DNA from: Sphingopyxis sp.
Lineage (GTDB): Bacteria; Pseudomonadota; Alphaproteobacteria; Sphingomonadales; Sphingomonadaceae
Assembly: GCF_016704835.1 (NCBI RefSeq)
Contig: NZ_JADIZJ010000002.1
Location: forward strand, 1-64,000
Direction of reading: 5' to 3'
DNA: 64,000 nt
How positions within the stretch are numbered: position 1 is the first letter of the stretch; the number at the start of each line of letters is the position of its first letter. Below the pieces are notes generated by a model. It was not told the DNA's origin. It ran no database searches and saw only the letters and a program-made list of their open reading frames with translations. Both the position numbers and the translations under genes were made by a program. Of this stretch, positions 17,098-28,022 are shown one piece after another.

Positions 17098-19222
17098 ATG
17101 GCCAGACAGGCCCCGAAACTCATCCTCAGCCCGTCGCGCGACATCCCGTTCGACCGGCTGTTTCTCTCCCAGTCCAATGTCCGGCGAGTGAAAGCCGGCG
17201 TGTCGGTCGAGGCGCTCGCCGAGGATATCGACCGGCGAACCCTGCTCCAGAGCCTCAACGTCCGGCCCGAACGCGACGCCTCGGGAAAGGAAACCGGCCG
17301 CTATGAAATACCGGCCGGGGGACGGCGCTATCGCGCGCTCGAACTGCTGGTCAAGCGCAGGCGTCTCGCGAAGGATGCGCCGATCCCTGTGTCGTGCGCG
17401 CGGCGGACAGCGAAATTCTCGCCGAGGACGACAGTTTCGCCGAAAACGCCATGCGCGAGAGCCTCCATCCGCTCGACCAGTTTCGCGCGATGCAGGCGAT
17501 GGTCGACAAGGGCGACGATGTCGAGGCGATCGCGGCGCATCATTTCACCACCCCCGCGGTCGTGCGCCAGCGGCTGAAGCTCGCCGCGGTGTCACCGAAG
17601 CTCCATGACATCTACGCCGACGACGGCATGACGCTCGACCAGTTGATGGCCTTCACCGTCGCCGACGATCATCAGCGCCAAGAGGAGCTCTGGGCGCAGC
17701 TCGATCACAGTTTCAACAAGAGCCCCGGCTTCATCCGCCAGAAACTCACCGAGGACAGCGTGCGGGTCACCGACAAGCGCGCAGCGTTCGTCGGCGTCGA
17801 TACCTATGTCACGGCAGGCGGCGGCGTGGTGCGCGACTTGTTTGAGGCCGACGGAGGCGGCTGGCTCACCGACCCGGCGCTGCTCGACCGGCTGGTCGAC
17901 GAAAGATTGAAAGCTGAAGGCGAGCGCATTCTCGCCGAGGGCTGGAAATGGGTGACCACCTCGATCGACCTGCCGTGGGACGCGACGCGCGACCTGCGCG
18001 CGATCGACCGCACGGAGGTCCCGATGACCGACGATGAACAGGCCCGCGTCGCCGCACTCGAGGCTGAAAGCGAGGCGCTTTGCGAGCAATGGTCCGAGGT
18101 GCCGGAGGTGCCCGCCGAAGTGCATGCGCGGATCGATGCGATCGACGCCGAACTCGGCGCGCTCGTCGACCGCCCGCTCGTCTTCGATCCCGCCGAGATG
18201 GGACGCGCCGGCGCCTTCGTCTCGATCGACCGCGACGGGTCGGTGCGGGTCGAGCGCGGGTTCGTGCGGACTGAGGATGAGCTGGAGCGGGAATTGGCCG
18301 AGGGCGCGGCTGCTCCGGAAGCGAAAGCAGGAGGCGAAGGGTCCGGGCTGCGTGGCGGGGGAGATGGCGATCACGTCATACCGCCTGTGGACAGCGATGG
18401 CGGAGACAGATCCGATGCGCTGCGTCCGCTTCCCGATCGCCTCGTGTCGGATCTCACCGCATGGCGCACACTCGCGCTCCAGGACGCCTTTGCCCAGGAT
18501 CCGGCCATTGCCTTCGCCGCAGTGCTCCATGCTCTCGTTCTCGGCTGTTTCTATTCCGCTACCCGCGAAAGCTGCGTCGAGATCGCGCCGAACCGCGTCT
18601 ATTTCAGCAACGCGCCGACGAACCTGCGCGATTGCGCGCCGGCGCAGGCGATCGACGCGCGCGCGTCGGCATGGAAAGAGCGGCTTCCGCAGGACGACAA
18701 GGAGCTTTGGGACTTTCTGCTGACCCTCGACGGCGAGGAGCAGGCGAAACTCCTCGCGCATTGCACCTCGCTCTGCGTCAACGCCCAGGCCGAGATCGTT
18801 CCCAAATATGACAATGGTCGTATCTCGGCGCACGGCGTTGCGCGCCGGATTGCGCACAGCGATGTGCTGGCGCGGGCGGTTGGGCTTGACCTCGTTGCGG
18901 CGGGCTGGCGGCCGACGGTCGAGGGCTATTTCCGCTCGGTGACGAAACCGCGGATCCTCGCCGACGTCGCCGAGGCGCGCGGGCCGCAATTTGCCGAGAT
19001 GATCGATCATCTCAAGAAGGCCGACATGGCGCGCGAGGCGGAGCGTCTGCTGAATGATGCAGCATGGCTTCCGGGGCCGATGCGCACGCCGGGGCTCGAT
19101 GATGCTGAGCACGTCGACGCGGGGGCGATGCCGCCGATGGCGAATTGCCTGCTTTCCTTGCCGAGGATGCAGTCGAACTGGACGACGCGAACGACGCTGA
19201 ACTGCCTGTCGCGGCCGAATAA
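17098..19222 (+). pseudogene. ParB/RepB/Spo0J family protein, two one-base frameshifts
   Basis: ATG at 17098 has GGAG eight bases upstream. The N-terminal ParB domain (LSQSNVRRVKAGVSVEALAEDI, AGGRRYRALELL) runs to about 17390, where one C is missing: the expected IPCVVRAADSEI is broken at ATCCCTGTGTC. The frame resumes as FAENAMRESLHPLDQF with the central HTH region (VDKGDDVEAIAAHHF). Near 19122-19126 a run of five G appears one base short or long; the family-like acidic end ELPAFLAEDAVELDD is then read out of frame to TAA at 19220. In this element class the protein acts in maintenance or regulation. Both shifts are in homopolymers, so a sequencing cause is quite possible. Confidence 0.83.
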
Positions 19223-19251
19223 TCGGCTTCCGCCCATAACTCACATTCGAA

Positions 19252-19290
19252 GCTCGGACCCGGCAGCGATGCCGGGCCGAGCCCTTTTTT
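19252..19290 (+). terminator. Strong intrinsic terminator after parB
   Basis: GCTCGG-A-CCCGGCA, loop GCGA, TGCCGGG-CCGAGC, then CC and TTTTTT. This is a long GC-rich stem with a U-tract, 30 bases past the parB stop. It separates parB from the next transcription unit. Confidence 0.88.
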
Positions 19291-19301
19291 GGAGACCTGA
19301 C

Positions 19302-19355
19302 ATGAATAATGCAAATCCCATTCGCCGCTCGAACGATGGAGGCTGTCATGGCTGA
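19302..19355 (+). CDS. Possible 17-residue leader peptide
   Basis: ATG at 19302 has GGAG seven bases upstream and opens MNNANPIRRSNDGGCHG before TGA at 19353-19355. It overlaps the ATG of the following gene (19348), a geometry that would couple translation of the two. No direct evidence that the peptide is made. Confidence 0.3.
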   Translation: MNNANPIRRSNDGGCHG

Positions 19356-19854
19356 TCGCGTTCCCGCATCGATCCAGATCGGCGGCGAAATCTCTGCCGC
19401 AGTTTTCGCAGAGCTGCTCCATATCATCGCCTTTGAGGGCCTGTCGCCCGAATGGGGCGGCGAGCCCTTCGACGCTCAAAGCCGCGTCGTGGGCCAGCCG
19501 CTCGCGCTGTTCGACGAGAGCTGCGCCTGGGGCAAGATCGACAATCTCGAGGCCTTCTGCGTCGAGAAGTGTCTGCCCTTTGTCCGTTGGTCGGGCAGCT
19601 ATCCCGGCGAATGGTCGCCCGAGCGGCTCGTCTACCGGGGCTCGGGTACGGTCGACAGCTATATGATCGATGAAAGCGACCGGGTCCTGCTTGATCGCCG
19701 TCTGCTCGTCGATCTCGGCTCGATCGAGGCCGCGATGGCCTATTTCGACGCTGCGGATTTCGAAGTGCCGCCTCTGGTCGTCGAGGGCGATCCGCCGCCG
19801 GTGCCGGCGGCGGCGGAAAGCGCTGCCGCACCGGAGGAGGTGAGCCATGGCTGA
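19348..19854 (+). CDS. Conserved element protein of unknown function (168 aa)
   Basis: ATG at 19348 has ATGGAGG upstream. The protein is acidic, with a mixed alpha/beta appearance and no motif that was recognised. It ends in an Ala/Pro/Glu-rich tail. Its last 8 bases overlap the next gene, so the two are co-translated. Located in the constant backbone block between parB and the strawberry-notch gene. Confidence 0.7.
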   Translation: MADRVPASIQIGGEISAAVFAELLHIIAFEGLSPEWGGEPFDAQSRVVGQPLALFDESCAWGKIDNLEAFCVEKCLPFVRWSGSYPGEWSPERLVYRGSGTVDSYMIDESDRVLLDRRLLVDLGSIEAAMAYFDAADFEVPPLVVEGDPPPVPAAAESAAAPEEVSHG

Positions 19855-20347
19855 CTATTTTTCCCAGACCGTTATCCGTCCGGATATCCCGCGCACTGCG
19901 ATGACCGCGCTCGAATATAAGGTTCTCGGCCAGATATTCGATCATGAGGATGTCGGCGACGATGTCTATTTCTGCGCCGGCCATGGTCCGAACGATCTGC
20001 TGTTCCTGGACCTCGCGGAGGTGAAGGCGCTGCTCACCGAAGATGAGGGTGTCGCAAGCGGCCTTGCCGATCTCGTCCGGCAGGAGATTGCCAAATGCGA
20101 TGCCGACGATGCCGAGCTCGAACTCGATATGTCAGCGATCGGCTTCGAGGGCATTTTCCAGGACATCGTTCAGCGGTCGGCGCTCGATTATGTCGAGGTC
20201 GAAGCCGCATGGACCTGTTCGAAGATGCGACCCGACGGTTTCGGCGGCGCCGCGACGCTGATCACGGCGGACGAAATCGAATCGGTCTCGACGGCGGGAT
20301 GGCTCGAAGAGGCCATCGCCCGCCTGTCCGGCGACGCCCCCGGCTGA
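19847..20347 (+). CDS. Conserved element protein of unknown function (166 aa)
   Basis: An acidic soluble protein (MADYFSQTVIRPDIPRTAMT at the start), overlapping its upstream neighbour by 8 bases. No catalytic motif is visible. Followed by a clear terminator at 20377. Probably works with the gene before it, judging by the overlap. Confidence 0.7.
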   Translation: MADYFSQTVIRPDIPRTAMTALEYKVLGQIFDHEDVGDDVYFCAGHGPNDLLFLDLAEVKALLTEDEGVASGLADLVRQEIAKCDADDAELELDMSAIGFEGIFQDIVQRSALDYVEVEAAWTCSKMRPDGFGGAATLITADEIESVSTAGWLEEAIARLSGDAPG

Positions 20348-20376
20348 CGCCTGTCCAGACCATCGTTCACCGACTG

Positions 20377-20412
20377 CGAAAGCCCGGCCCGCGCGCCGGG
20401 CTTTCGTCTTTT
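20377..20412 (+). terminator. Intrinsic terminator
   Basis: GCGAAAGCCCGGC, a short CCGCGC loop, GCCGGGCTTTCG, then TCTTTTC. A stem of about 12 bp that closes the two-gene unit 19348-20347. Confidence 0.8.
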
Positions 20413-20440
20413 CGGGCCCTTGACGCGAGAGGAAGATCCC

Positions 20441-21084
20441 ATGCCCTCGATTATCGAAACGACCGTTTATTGCCTTGATGAACTGCCCGAGGCCGCAAAG
20501 GAGAAGGCGCGCGCCTGGTATCGCGAAGGCGGTTTCGACTATGACTGGTTCGAATCTGTCTATGAGGATTTTGAGCGCGTCTGCGACATATTGGGGTCCG
20601 TCTCGACACGACCCCGGTGCGCCTCTTCGGCGGCGGGACGCGCCGGAAGCCCCGCATCTGGTTTTCCGGCTTCTGGAGCCAGGGCGACGGGGCCTGTTTC
20701 GAAGGCGATTACAGTTACGCCAAGGGCGCATCGGCGGCGATCCGCCGCTACGCGCCCAAGGATGGCGAACTTCATCGCATCGCCGATGCCCTTGGTTCGA
20801 TTCAGCGCCGCAATTTCTATCAGCTCCGCGCGCGCATTGGCCATCGCGGTCGCTATTATCACGAATATAGCATGGACATTGCGGTCGAGCGCGACAGCCC
20901 CGTCGTCCAGGATATGACGGCTGACGCCGAGGACGATGTGAAGGAGGCACTGCGCGACCTGGCGCGCTGGCTCTACGGGCGGCTCGAGAACGAATATGAG
21001 CATCTGACGTCGGACGAGGCCGTCGAGGAGATGATCCGTCTCAACGAATATGGCTTCACCGAGGACGGGGTTCGCTTCGGTTGA
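20441..21084 (+). pseudogene. Conserved element protein of unknown function, one frameshift
   Basis: ATG at 20441 (GAGAGGAAGA upstream) opens MPSIIETTVYCLDELPEAAK and runs to about 20595. There GGGG seems one G short: inserting a G restores ILGVRLDTTPVRLFGGGTRRKP and continues to TGA at 21084. The reconstructed protein is about 214 residues. It contains FSGFWSQGDGACFEGDYSYAKGA, a string seen in homologues on related elements and phages. Function unknown. Confidence 0.68.
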
Positions 21085-21178
21085 GAGGGAGAGGTGGGGC
21101 CGGGAAGGGGGAACCCCCGGATCCTGGAGAGAGCAGCGGGCGGTTCATTCCTGCCCCGCTCTCTCAAGGATTTCAGCC

Positions 21179-24100
21179 ATGCATATGACCTTCCCCGATG
21201 CGGCGGCGCGCGGCGCGGCGACCGCTCCTTCCAGCTCGGTCGCGCCAGCTTCCGGCGCCTGCTCGATGCCGCTCAGGCGCTTCAGCCTCTACTCGAGACG
21301 GGCCAACCCTTCTCCACGGCCCAGCTTCGCGAGGCGATGGCACGCGCCTTCGGCGCGACCGATGCTGAGGGCGCGTGGGACTGGAAGACGGCCTATGACG
21401 CGTGCGAGGCGGCGCAGATCCTGCTGCTTCGTCGCTATGGCCGCGCGCTCGTGGCGCGCGGCCGCTCGCCGAAAAGCCAGCTCGCGACATGGGAACGGCT
21501 GGCCGCGCGCATCCCGACGCAAACGCGCCGCTCGGAGGAAGGCCAGTCCCTCCAGCAATTTTCGACGCCCTTGCCGCTCGCCTTTGTGACGGCGCACGCG
21601 GCCTCGATCCATGCCGGCGACCGCGTGCTCGAACCTTCGGCCGGGACGGGCATGCTCGCGATCCACGCCGAACTTGCCGGGGCCGCGCTCGCGCTCAACG
21701 AGTTGGCCAGCGGTCGCGCCGAACTTCTCGAGCTGCTGTTTCCCGCCGTGCAAATCACGCGCCATGATGGCGCGTCGATCGACGACCGTCTCGACGCTGC
21801 TTTCGTCCCCGACGTCGTCCTCATGAACCCGCCTTTCTCCGCCACGGCGCACGTCGACCGCCCGATGCGAGGAACCGCACTTCGCCATATCGCCTCCGCG
21901 CTAGCGCGGCTCCGCGACGGCGGGCGGCTGGTCGCGATCGTCGGGGCGAATTGCGCGCCCGAGGCGGCCGCCTTCCGCGCCGGCTTTGTCCGATTACAGG
22001 AGCAGGCGACGATCCTGTTTTCGGCCGCGATCGCCGGAAAGTCTATGCCAAACATGGGACGACGACGGCGACGCGCCTGCTTGTTATCGACAAGGTGCCT
22101 GCAGCCGATCCATCCTGCTGCCAGCCAGCCATGGGAAGCACCCGACCTGGCGACGCTGCTGGCTTGGGTGACCAGCCATGTGCCGCCGCGACCTGCCCCG
22201 CCGGCCCCTGCGCCAGCGGCAACTCCGTTCCTCCGCGGCGCATCGACTGCTCTCAGTCCCCTTGCCAAGGGATCCGTGCGACCAGAGAAGTCCGCGTGCG
22301 TCGCTGCGGGCGAGCTGGTCTATGAGACGATCGCGTGGTCGCCGCCCATCGGTCAGCTCGGCGAGGCGATCTACGAGCCCTATGTGCTTCAGTCCTTGCG
22401 CATTGCGGGGGCGTCACCCCATCCGACCGCGCTGGTCCAGTCGGCGGCGATGGCGTCGGTCGCGCCGCCGCGCCCGTTCTATCGTCCGCATCTTCCCGAA
22501 AATCTCGCTGCCGACGGTCTCCTGTCCGACGCCCAGCTTGAGTCGGTCATCTATGCGGGCGAGGCCCATGCCGGCCATCTGTCCGGCGCGTGGACCGTCG
22601 ACGAGACGTGGGACGTGGTGAGTGCCGCGAGCGAGGACAATGAGGCGGCGGTCCAGTTCCGGCGCGGCTGGTTCCTCGGCGACGGGACCGGCGCGGGCAA
22701 GGGCCGCCAGGTCGCGGGGATCATTCTCGACAACTGGTTGAAGGGCCGCCGCCGCGCGCTTTGGATCTCGAAGTCGGACAAGCTGCTCGAGGATGCGCAG
22801 CGCGACTGGTCGGCGCTCGGGCAGGAGCGCCTGCTTGTCACGCCGCTGTCGCGCTTCCGTCAGGGCACGGCGGTCCGGCTCGCCGAAGGCATCCTGTTCA
22901 CCACCTATGCGACGCTTCGCTCGCAGGGCCGCGAAGGCAAGGCGAGCCGCATCGAGCAGATCATCGAATGGCTCGGGCCTGACTTCGATGGCGCGATCAT
23001 CTTCGACGAAGCGCATGCGATGGCTAATGCGGCGGGCGGCAAGGGCGAGCGCGGCGACCAGAAGCCGTCGCAGCAGGGGCGGGCGGGGCTGCGGCTTCAG
23101 CACGCGCTTCCCGACGCGCGCATTGTCTATGTCTCCGCCACGGGGGCGACGACGGTGCAGAATCTCGCCTATGCGCAGCGGCTCGGCCTGTGGGGCGGGA
23201 ACGACTTTCCGTTCGCTTCGCGCAGCGAGTTCGTCGCCGCGATCGAGCAGGGCGGCGTGGCGGCGATGGAGGTGCTTGCGCGCGATTTGAAGGCGCTCGG
23301 CCTTTACGCGTCGCGCTCGCTGTCGTTCGACGGGGTCGAATATGAGCTGCTCGAGCATCGGCTGACCGACGAACAAAGGCGGATTTACGACAGCTATGCC
23401 GGCGCCTTCCAGGTCATCCACAACAATCTCGCCGCCGCGATGGAGGCGGCCGGGGTGACGAGCGCCGAGCATGGCACGCTCAATGCGCAGGCGAAATCGG
23501 CGGCGCGATCGGCATTCGAGAGCACCAAGCAGCGCTTCTTCAATCATCTCATCACCGCGATGCAGACCCCGAGCGGCATCGCCAGCATCGTGCGCGACCT
23601 CGAAGCTGGCCATGCGTCGGTGGTCCAGATCGTCTCGACCGGCGAGGCGTTGCAGGAACGGCGCCTCGCCGAGATCCCGGCGGACGAGTGGGGCGACGTG
23701 TCGGTCGACATCACCCCGCGCGAATATGTGCTCGACTATCTCGCGCACGGCTTTCCGGTCCAATTGTTCGAGCCCTGCACCGACGGCGAGGGCAATCTTG
23801 CTTCGCGGCCCGCCTATGACGAGGCCGGCAACCCGATCGTCAGCCGCGAGGCCTGCCGGAGGCGCGACGCGATGATCGAGAAGCTCGCCGCGTTGCCGCC
23901 GGTGCCGGGCGCGCTCGATCAGATCGTCCAGCATTTCGGGACCGACCTGGTCGCCGAGGTCACGGGGCGCTCGCGCCGCATTGTCCCGCGGGTGGGGGAA
24001 GGCGGCGACGTCCGCTTCGCGGTCGAGAACCGCCCCGGCAGCGCGAACATCGGCGAGACCCACGCCTTCATGGACGACGAGAAGCGCATCCTTGTCTTCT

Positions 24101-25524
24101 CGGAGGCCGGGGGAACGGGCCGCTCCTATCATGCCGATCTCGGCGCGAAGAACCAGAGGCGGCGCATCCATTATCTGCTCGAGGCGGGATGGAAGGCCGA
24201 TGCCGCGATCCAGGGCTTCGGCCGGACAAACCGCACGAACCAGAAGCAGCCGCCGATGTTTCGTCCGGTGTCGACCGACGTCAAGGCCCAGAAGCGCTTC
24301 ATCTCGACGATCGCGCGGCGGCTCGATTCAATGGGCGCGATCACGCGCGGCCAGCGTCAGACGGGCGGGCAGAATATGTTCCGGCCCGAGGATAATCTGG
24401 AATCCTTCTATGCCCGCGACGCACTGCGCCAACTCTATGTGCTGATCGCGGGCGCCAAGGTCGAAGGCTGCTCGCTTTGCACCTTCGAGAGCGCGACCGG
24501 ATTGTCCTTGCTCGACGTCGACGGCTGTCTGCGCGAGGAACTGCCGCCGATCACCACCTTTCTCAATCGCATGCTCGCGCTCACGATCGACCTGCAGAAC
24601 ATCCTGTTCGATGCTTTCGAGGGTCTGCTCGTGCATCGCATCGAGGCGGCGGTTGCTGCGGGAACCTATGAGATCGGCCTCGAAACCCTGCGCGCCGAGA
24701 GCTTCGCGGTGAACGCGCGGCAGACGATCTACACCCATCCCGGCACCGGGGCGGCGACGCAGCTTCTGACGATCGAGCGCAAGGAGCGGGTACTACCGCT
24801 CGACCTTGACGATGCATTGGCGCTCGTCCGCGAGCGCGGCGGCGAACTGCTTGTGAACCAGCGCTCGCAGCGCGCCGCGGTGAAGCTCGGGGCGCGCAGC
24901 GTGATCGATGACGACGGCGCAGTCCACCGGCGCGTGCGGCTCCATCGGCCCCTCGAGGCCAGCCACATGCTGCTCGCCGATTTTGTCATGAGCCATTGGC
25001 AGCCTGCCGACCGCGATCAGTTCGCCGATGTCTGGAAGGCCGAACTGGCGGACATTCCCGATTACGAGACGTCGACCCTGCACATGGTGTCGGGCTTACT
25101 GCTGCCGATCTGGCGCCAGCTTCCCAAGGAATCGTCACGCGTCTACCGGCTCCAGACCGACGAGGGCGAACGCATCATCGGGCGCAAGGTCTCGCCGGGC
25201 TGGGTCGCATCGGTGATCCGCGACACGCCGTGCGACCTCCCAAAAGACGAAGCGTGGCAACTTCTGCAGAGGGGCGAGGCTGTCTTTCACCTTGCGGACG
25301 GCCAGATGCTGCGCCGCGTTCGCGCCATGAACGACTGGCGGATCGAGCTTTCCGGCTTCAACGATCTTGGTGTTGACCGGCTGAAGGCATTTGGCTTGAT
25401 TTCCGAAATCGTCTCGTGGCAACTGAAGCTCTACGTGCCGGCAGGGGCTGCTGGCGCCGACGTGTTCGCGCGGCTGGTGGATCGATTTCCGATCCAGCGG
25501 ATCGCGGATCGCAAGGCCGCCTGA
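21179..25524 (+). CDS. Strawberry-notch-like methyltransferase/helicase
   Basis: A protein of about 1,450 residues. The N-terminal third carries an N6-adenine-type DNA methyltransferase fold (DRVLEPSAGTGMLAIHAEL, then NPPF at 21826-21837). The rest is a superfamily 2 helicase with Walker A GDGTGAGKG (near 22678) and a DEAH box (near 23006), continuing to GRTNRTNQ, as in Strawberry-notch proteins. Such genes are constant parts of these elements and phages; the role in transfer, replication or protection is not established. ATG 21179 has AAGGA upstream but sits in a different frame, so one shift must lie near 21215-21235. Two compensating shifts at about 22040 and 22110 hide KVYAKHGTTTATRLLVIDKV. 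Confidence 0.85.
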
Positions 25525-25536
25525 AGGAGCCCCGCC

Positions 25537-26583
25537 ATGGAAAGTCCGGTCCGTGAACTTGCGCGTCGTCTCGGTGAAAATGCCGAGGCGGTGTGCCGCC
25601 ACTATCTCTCGAACGGTCGCCGCGAAGGCCATTATTGGATGGTCGGCGATAAGGGCAATGCGCCTGGGCGCAGTCTTTATCTGCGTCTGGTCGACGGCGA
25701 TGGTCGCCGCACGGCGGGCAAATGGACCGATGCCGCAACAGGCGAACGGGGCGACCTGCTCGACATCATCGCCGCCAACTGCGCGCATAGGAACCTCGCT
25801 GAAACGCTCGCCGAGGCGCGGCGATTTCTGAGCTTGCCTCCATCCGACGCGGGCACGCAGGGGCCGCGTCCGCGTCCGCGCCGGGCGCCCGCTGGCAGCC
25901 CGGAGGCGGCAGCGCGGCTTTGGGCGGCGTCGAAGCCCATCGCTGGGACACCCGTGCGCACCTATCTGGCGGGCCGTGCGCTTCGGCACGTCGGCGATGT
26001 GCCCGCGCTGCGATGCCACCCGCATTGCTACTATCGCCGGTCCGAGGAGGATGGCCCGTCGGTCAAACCGGCCTATCCGGCGATGATCGCCGCGGTGACC
26101 GACCTCGGCGGCTCGCTCATGGGCGTCCATCGCACATGGCTCGATCCGCACCGATCGACCAAGGCGCCCGTTGCTTATCCGCGGCGCGCGATGGGACATT
26201 TGCTGGGTCATGGCGTCCGCTTCGGGCTGGCGGATGAGGTGATGGCGTTTGGCGAGGGCGTCGAAACCATGCTCACGCTGCGCGAAATCGCCCCGGCACT
26301 ACCGCTCATCGCCGGGCTGTCGGCCGCCCATCTCGCGGCGCTGGAATTTCCTGCGCCGCTTCGCCGCCTCTATGTTGCCCGCGAACGGGATGCAGCCGGA
26401 CGCGCTGCATTCGCCGCTCTTGCCGAGCGAGCCGTCCAGCTAGGGATCGATATCCTGCCGCTCGATCCGGCCCTCGACGATCTGAACAGCGATCTGATGC
26501 AGATTGGCCGCTCGCAGCTTGCCGCTTCGATCGCCCCGCAGATGCACGTCGTCGATGCCGAGCGGATGCTCGATGCAGCCTGA
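25537..26583 (+). CDS. Toprim domain protein (DUF7146, primase/helicase-like)
   Basis: A 348-residue protein. The N-terminal part (residues about 30-100) resembles the zinc-binding primase-helicase region without a clear Cys set. The centre is the DUF7146 segment (HPHCYYRR, PAYPAMIAAVTDLGGSLMGVHRTWLD). The C-terminal part is a Toprim fold (VMAFGEGVETMLTL, then RLYVARERDAAG, where the acidic pair of the usual DxD reads as RERD). It follows the helicase gene by 12 bases with an AAGGAGCC binding site. Likely role: priming or DNA processing of the element. Confidence 0.82.
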   Translation: MESPVRELARRLGENAEAVCRHYLSNGRREGHYWMVGDKGNAPGRSLYLRLVDGDGRRTAGKWTDAATGERGDLLDIIAANCAHRNLAETLAEARRFLSLPPSDAGTQGPRPRPRRAPAGSPEAAARLWAASKPIAGTPVRTYLAGRALRHVGDVPALRCHPHCYYRRSEEDGPSVKPAYPAMIAAVTDLGGSLMGVHRTWLDPHRSTKAPVAYPRRAMGHLLGHGVRFGLADEVMAFGEGVETMLTLREIAPALPLIAGLSAAHLAALEFPAPLRRLYVARERDAAGRAAFAALAERAVQLGIDILPLDPALDDLNSDLMQIGRSQLAASIAPQMHVVDAERMLDAA

Positions 26584-27021
26584 TCGCGCCTGGCGCCAGC
26601 GGCGCAACGCCTCCAGCAGCGCGGCGGCGAATTGGGACGTCGCAATCGCGCGCGCCATCCTCATGATGCCCGAAATCCCATAGTTGTTTCGGAAAGCGGT
26701 GTGTCACCTCGCCGCGGGGATCGGATCAAGCCGGTCCGGGAAGGGGAAGCCCGATCAGCCTGTTCTCGGGAGGCCGCGCCTCGGCCTTCGCTGGAGGGCG
26801 ACTGCGGCAGCGTGCGCGGGCCGTGCAATGGCTCTGCTCGCGGCTATTTTCCGCCGGGGCTGGCGCCCCTTTGCATCGCGAAACAAAATAGCCGCGAGCC
26901 CGCCATCCTTCGCTGGCGCTTCGGCCGCGCGGGGTGCCGCGCGGTGCGAACCCGCACCCGCCGCCGCCGAGGCGTCGCCGCGAAGGCCGCGAGAGGCGCG
27001 GCCCCAGACAAGAGAAATGAC
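26584..27021. other. 438-base non-coding region carrying a long hairpin
   Basis: No convincing reading frame. The composition is very GC-rich and the region carries a perfect 15-bp inverted repeat (see the separate entry at 26836-26899). It may serve as the regulatory leader of the DUF2493 gene. Confidence 0.6.
26836..26899. repeat. Long hairpin, 15-bp perfect arms
   Basis: GCTCGCGGCTATTTT (26836-26850) pairs perfectly with AAAATAGCCGCGAGC (26885-26899) around a 34-base loop. The loop contains a nested GGGGC/GCCCC pair and ends in CGCGAAAC. A second hairpin at 44793-44860 has unrelated arm sequence but a similar loop, also ending in CGCGAAAC. Conserved loop with different but still paired arms suggests a functional structure. 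Confidence 0.72.
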
Positions 27022-27960
27022 ATGATCGACCTGTCAGACCTTCCCGAACGCGGCGAACCGCAGCAACCCGGCGCCAGCGCCTACCTCCTCCAGGAAATGC
27101 AGCTTTACGGTCATAGGCCCTATGAGGACGAACCCGACGCACGGCCGCTTCCAGACGACCGGCTCGCTGGCGGCGCCGTCGCCGATATCTTCGACGCATT
27201 GGCGGGCTGCCTGGTCGATACCCGCATCGAGCCCGATCTTGAAGATCTGCTCTGGGGCATCGTCAATATCTTTCACCGCGCCGGCGAACGGATCGAGCGC
27301 GAGCTCGACCGCAACGAACAGGCGCAGCGCGAACTCCAGCGCGAGCAGGATGGAAGCGAAATTCGCTCGGTCGAACTCGAGCGCGCGATCGCCGAGGGCA
27401 TCACGATGATCGAGCGGCGCGACACGATGGAATTTTTCCGCGAATGCGCCGCCGAGCAGTTCCGCATCCATGCCCGCAAGGCCTGGACCCCGCGCACTGG
27501 GTCGCGCGTCCGTCACAAGACGATGACCGCGGCGATGATCGACAGCCGCGACTTCATGGACAAACGCCTCCGCGAAAAGGCCCAGGCCCTGATCCCCGAG
27601 GGAACGCGCATCGCCTTCAGCGGCGGACCGGCGTGCAACGATCACCGCCACATCTGGTCGGCGCTCGACAAGGTTCATGCGCGTCATGCCGACATGGTGC
27701 TGATGCATGGTGCGACGCCAACCGGCGCCGAGCGCGCTGCGGCCTGCTGGGCCGATGCGCGCGGCGTGCCGCAGGTCGCTTTCCGGCCCGACTGGAACCG
27801 GCACAAGAAAGCGGCGCCGTTCAAGCGCAACGAGCGGCTGATCGATGCGATGCCCGCCGGGCTGGTCGTCTTTTCGGGCACCGGCATCCAGGACAATCTT
27901 GTCGACAAGGCGCGGGCGTTCGGCATTCCGGTCTGGGATTTTCGGCTCAAGGAAGCCTGA
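27022..27960 (+). CDS. DUF2493 (SLOG-fold) domain protein
   Basis: A 312-residue protein. The N-terminal 170 residues are helical and charged. The C-terminal domain is DUF2493, a SLOG/YpsA-related Rossmann fold, with RIAFSGGPACNDHRHIW, the HADMVLMHGATPTGAERAA core, and AFRPDWNRHKKAAPFKRN. Members are thought to bind nucleotides or related ligands. Found with ParB and DUF736 in this element family. The ATG at 27022 is chosen over upstream frames that run through the hairpin region. Confidence 0.85.
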   Translation: MIDLSDLPERGEPQQPGASAYLLQEMQLYGHRPYEDEPDARPLPDDRLAGGAVADIFDALAGCLVDTRIEPDLEDLLWGIVNIFHRAGERIERELDRNEQAQRELQREQDGSEIRSVELERAIAEGITMIERRDTMEFFRECAAEQFRIHARKAWTPRTGSRVRHKTMTAAMIDSRDFMDKRLREKAQALIPEGTRIAFSGGPACNDHRHIWSALDKVHARHADMVLMHGATPTGAERAAACWADARGVPQVAFRPDWNRHKKAAPFKRNERLIDAMPAGLVVFSGTGIQDNLVDKARAFGIPVWDFRLKEA

Positions 27961-28022
27961 GTTGTCGATTTGGATCTGACGGCGCTTGCCATCCGGCGAG
28001 CAGGATTACAGGATGAAAATCA

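Noticed and set aside
17592..19427. 611-codon open frame on the minus strand
   Set aside because: It is antisense to parB, whose domains are recognisable. High GC content leaves long shadow frames; the translation is Arg/Ala-rich with no domain.
22414..24171. 585-codon minus-strand frame
   Set aside because: Antisense to the strawberry-notch helicase; no domain, shadow composition.
26632..27021. Upstream extension of the DUF2493 frame
   Set aside because: The extra 130 codons cross the perfect hairpin and are Arg-rich; the family start is at 27022.
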